Positions 12,881 to 15,194 of a stretch of DNA of 15,194 nucleotides are shown here, one piece after another. A program made the translations under genes and the position numbers. A model generated the notes under the pieces. The model was not told the origin of the DNA. It did no database searches and saw only the letters and a list, made by a program, of their open reading frames with translations. Within the stretch, counting starts at the first letter, position 1. Each line of letters begins with the position of its first letter. Source of the stretch: Alloprevotella sp. (GTDB lineage: Bacteria; Bacteroidota; Bacteroidia; Bacteroidales; Bacteroidaceae); contig JABZGM010000027.1 of NCBI GenBank assembly GCA_015259235.1, positions 1 through 15,194 of the forward strand. The letters run 5' to 3'.

Positions 12881-12933
12881 TGACAAAATGTCGTTTTTAT
12901 AAAAGAAAAAACAAGTTTGGCAGGAACTTTGCA
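12881..12933 (+). promoter_or_regulatory. Candidate sigma-54 promoter of groESL with upstream inverted repeat
   Basis: The 17 nt at 12917-12933 (TTGGCAGGAACTTTGCA) match the sigma-54 consensus YTGGCACGRNNNTTGCW at every fixed position but one (G for C at position 7). GG and GC are separated by the required 10 nt. The predicted start is near 12944, giving a leader of about 119 nt. Upstream, TGACA-aaa-TGTC (12881-12892) is a short inverted repeat that may bind the required activator. RpoN is encoded by many Bacteroidales. No CIRCE element (TTAGCACTC-N9-GAGTGCTAA) is present, so HrcA control looks absent. Confidence 0.6.
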
Positions 12934-13062
12934 TTCGAAGAAATCAACAAAGCAAGCATTTGCTGCGTACTATAATCTCTCCAACGAGAAAAACAAAGAA
13001 AAGATGTCGAAGAAGCATCGACAATTTCTCATTGCATTTCAAACACATAAAGATATAAGACA

Positions 13063-13335
13063 ATGAATATCCAACCTTTAGCAGATCGCGTGCTCATCAA
13101 GCCCGCGCCCGCAGAAGAAAAGACCATTGGTGGCATCATCATCCCCGACACAGCCAAAGAAAAGCCTTTCAAGGGCGAAGTAATGGCGGTAGGACAAGGC
13201 ACCAAGGACGAAGAAATGGTGCTCAAAGTGGGCGATGTCGTGCTTTATGGCAAATATTCTGGCACAGAAATCGAAGTAGAAAACGAAAAATACCTCATCG
13301 TTCGTCAGAGTGAAGTCTTGGCTGTAGTGAAATAA
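13063..13335 (+). CDS. groES: Co-chaperonin GroES (Hsp10)
   Basis: GroES forms the seven-subunit lid of the GroEL folding chamber in the cytoplasm. The 90-residue length is normal. The conserved opening MNIQPLADRVLIKPAPAEEKTIGGIIIPDTAKEKP includes the mobile loop (about 16-33) with the hydrophobic GGIIIP that contacts GroEL. GEVMAVGQG (38-46) and VGDVVLYGKYSGTEI follow. groEL begins 66 nt downstream on the same strand with no terminator between, so the two are cotranscribed. The upstream region offers both a housekeeping and a sigma-54-like promoter. Confidence 0.98.
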   Translation: MNIQPLADRVLIKPAPAEEKTIGGIIIPDTAKEKPFKGEVMAVGQGTKDEEMVLKVGDVVLYGKYSGTEIEVENEKYLIVRQSEVLAVVK

Positions 13336-13401
13336 GTCTAAGCATTACACACTCCCTCCCCTACTTCTTTCTAATTACTCCCTCAAAAATAGCATACAAC
13401 A

Positions 13402-15039
13402 ATGGCAAAAGATATTAAATACGACGTAGACGCTCGTGAACTTCTCCGTCAAGGTGCCGACGCCTTGGCAAATGCAGTGAAGGTAACCCTCGGTCCTAAG
13501 GGCCGCAACGTGGTCATTGAAAAGAAATTTGGCGCACCTCGCATCACCAAAGACGGTGTGAGCGTAGCAAAAGAGATTGAACTAGAAGATCCTTTCCAAA
13601 ACGCTGGTGCGCAATTCGTCAAGAGTGTAGCCTCTAAGACGGGTGATGATGCAGGTGATGGCACCACAACTGCCACCGTGCTCACACAAGCCATTCTCAC
13701 CGAAGGTATGAAAAACGTGGCTGCTGGTGCTAATCCTCTCGACCTCAAGCGTGGTATCGACAAGGCTGTGGGCAAAGTGGTGGAAAGCATCAAAGCGCAA
13801 GCAGAACAAGTGGGCACAAACTACGACAAAATCGAACAAGTAGCCACTATTTCTGCCAACAACGATGCTGAAATCGGTAAGCTCATTGCCGATGGTATGC
13901 GCGAAGTGTCTGTAGATGGCGTGATCACCATCGAAGACGCCAAGGGTCGCGACACTGTCCTCAAGACTGTGAAGGGTATGCAGTTCGATCGCGGTTATCT
14001 CTCTGCTTATTTCGTGACGGATCCTGAGAAGATGACTTGCGAAATGGAGAATCCTTACATCTTGATTTACGACAAGAAGATTTCTAATCTCAAAGAGTTC
14101 ATGCCCGTGCTCGAACCTGCCGTACAAAGTGGACGTCCTCTCCTCGTTATTGCTGAAGATGTAGACAGCGAAGCATTGACCACTCTCGTGGTAAACCGCT
14201 TGCGCACACAATTAAAGATTTGTGCTGTGAAAGCTCCTGGCTTCGGCGACCGTCGCAAAGCCATGCTCGAAGACATTGCTGTGCTCACCGGCGGTGTAGT
14301 GATCAGCGAAGAGAAGGGTTTGAAGCTCGAACAAGCCACAATCGACATGTTGGGCACAGCCGACAAAGTGAGTGTGTCTAAGGACTTCACGACTGTTGTG
14401 GACGGACATGGCAACAAAGACGCTATTGCGCAACGTATCCAACAAATCAAGAACGAAATCAAGAACTCCACTTCTGAATACGACAAGGAGAAGCTCCAAG
14501 AACGTTTGGGCAAACTCTCTGGTGGTGTGTGCGTGCTCCAAGTGGGTGCGGCTAGCGAAACCGAACAGAAGGAAAAGAAAGACCGTTGCGACGATGCACT
14601 TTGCGCCACTCGCGCTGCTGTCGAAGAAGGTATCGTGACCGGTGGTGGCGTGGCTTATATCAGAGCTCAAGCAGCTCTCGAAGGATTCTCTGGCGACAAC
14701 GCTGACGAAAACACGGGTATCCAAATCATTCGCCGTGCCATCGAAGAACCTCTCCGTCAAATCTGCAAGAACGCAGGAGTGGAAGGCGCAGTTGTCGTAA
14801 ATAAGGTGCGCGAAGGCGAAGGAAACTTTGGTTATAACGCTAAGAACGACACGTATGGCGACCTCCGCGAAGTAGGTGTTGTGGATCCTGCCAAGGTGAC
14901 TCGCGTGGCACTTGAAAATGCAGCATCAGTGGCTGGCATGTTCCTCACCACGGAATGCGTAATCTGCGACAAGAAGGAAGATACTCCCGAAATGCCCATG
15001 GGTGCTCCCGGCATGGGTGGCATGGGCGGTATGATGTAA
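13402..15039 (+). CDS. groEL: Chaperonin GroEL (Hsp60)
   Basis: GroEL is the ATP-driven double-ring chaperonin that folds proteins with GroES. The 545-residue length is standard. Landmarks are VTLGPKGRNVV (28-38), the ATP-site GDGTTTATVL (85-94), the ATPase Asp398 in DRCDDAL, the cpn60 signature AAVEEGIVTGGG (405-416) and the flexible C-terminus ending GGMGGMM. Eight cysteines are present (213, 274, 377, 396, 401, 455, 519, 522), more than the three of E. coli GroEL, and two of them flank the catalytic Asp398. This may be lineage habit. The gene is followed by a strong terminator at 15115. Confidence 0.99.
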   Translation: MAKDIKYDVDARELLRQGADALANAVKVTLGPKGRNVVIEKKFGAPRITKDGVSVAKEIELEDPFQNAGAQFVKSVASKTGDDAGDGTTTATVLTQAILTEGMKNVAAGANPLDLKRGIDKAVGKVVESIKAQAEQVGTNYDKIEQVATISANNDAEIGKLIADGMREVSVDGVITIEDAKGRDTVLKTVKGMQFDRGYLSAYFVTDPEKMTCEMENPYILIYDKKISNLKEFMPVLEPAVQSGRPLLVIAEDVDSEALTTLVVNRLRTQLKICAVKAPGFGDRRKAMLEDIAVLTGGVVISEEKGLKLEQATIDMLGTADKVSVSKDFTTVVDGHGNKDAIAQRIQQIKNEIKNSTSEYDKEKLQERLGKLSGGVCVLQVGAASETEQKEKKDRCDDALCATRAAVEEGIVTGGGVAYIRAQAALEGFSGDNADENTGIQIIRRAIEEPLRQICKNAGVEGAVVVNKVREGEGNFGYNAKNDTYGDLREVGVVDPAKVTRVALENAASVAGMFLTTECVICDKKEDTPEMPMGAPGMGGMGGMM

Positions 15040-15114
15040 TCTCCCACACTTCCCTATAACTCAAGCTCAATGCTGAAGACTTACATAGGTTTTCAAGCAC
15101 TGCGCTCCAAAGAT

Positions 15115-15161
15115 AAGGAGATGTTGCAAAACTCGTTTTTGCAGCATCTCCTTTTGTATTT
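15115..15161 (+). terminator. Intrinsic terminator of groESL
   Basis: AAGGAGATGTTGCAAAA (15115-15131) pairs with TTTTGCAGCATCTCCTT (15137-15153) over 17 bp with one G-U and a 5-nt loop. A T-rich tail (TTTTGTATTTT) follows. It begins 75 nt past the groEL stop. Confidence 0.92.
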
Positions 15162-15194
15162 TATAAAGAGATAAAATGCAAGGCATTGAGATGG

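Noticed and set aside
12805..13062. CIRCE element before groES
   Set aside because: No TTAGCACTC-N9-GAGTGCTAA or close variant is present.

Overview
The window looks like ordinary chromosome from a member of the Bacteroidales (Bacteroidota), probably close to Prevotellaceae or Porphyromonadaceae. Promoters carry the phylum's -7 element TAnnTTTG instead of TATAAT, and start codons lack strong Shine-Dalgarno sequences. There is a type IX secretion (T9SS) C-terminal domain, a long LysRS with a C-terminal extension, a secreted GH20 hexosaminidase and a GroEL ending in GGMGGMM. Genus assignment is inference. I see no phage, transposase, CRISPR array, tRNA or rRNA.

Layout: 98-7367 is all on the minus strand. 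Read in transcription order it holds lysS, gpsA, a type II NADH dehydrogenase (ndh), then, after a repeat/terminator cluster, queC, queF, an FtsB/DivIC-like division protein, a small four-helix membrane protein and, from its own promoter, a small T9SS-tailed secreted protein. A 385-nt divergent region separates lysS from yhhQ, a queuosine-precursor transporter on the plus strand. The secreted GH20 hexosaminidase follows on the minus strand and is divergent from a low-molecular-weight protein tyrosine phosphatase and a DUF2461 gene on the plus strand. Last come a small secreted Cys/Lys-rich protein with its own promoter and terminator, and groES-groEL with a strong terminator.

Functional themes: queC and queF make preQ1, and yhhQ probably imports queuosine precursors. 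The leader of yhhQ has a short fold resembling a class I preQ1 riboswitch right at the start codon, which would tie salvage to intracellular preQ1. ftsB, lysS, gpsA, ndh and groESL are housekeeping genes. The groESL leader has a near-consensus sigma-54 promoter and no CIRCE element, suggesting stress control through RpoN and an activator.

The parts most worth a second look are the yhhQ leader, the groESL sigma-54-type promoter, the secreted Cys/Lys-rich protein beside groESL, the A/T-rich ~21-nt repeat cluster between ndh and queC, and the T9SS tail with almost no cargo.
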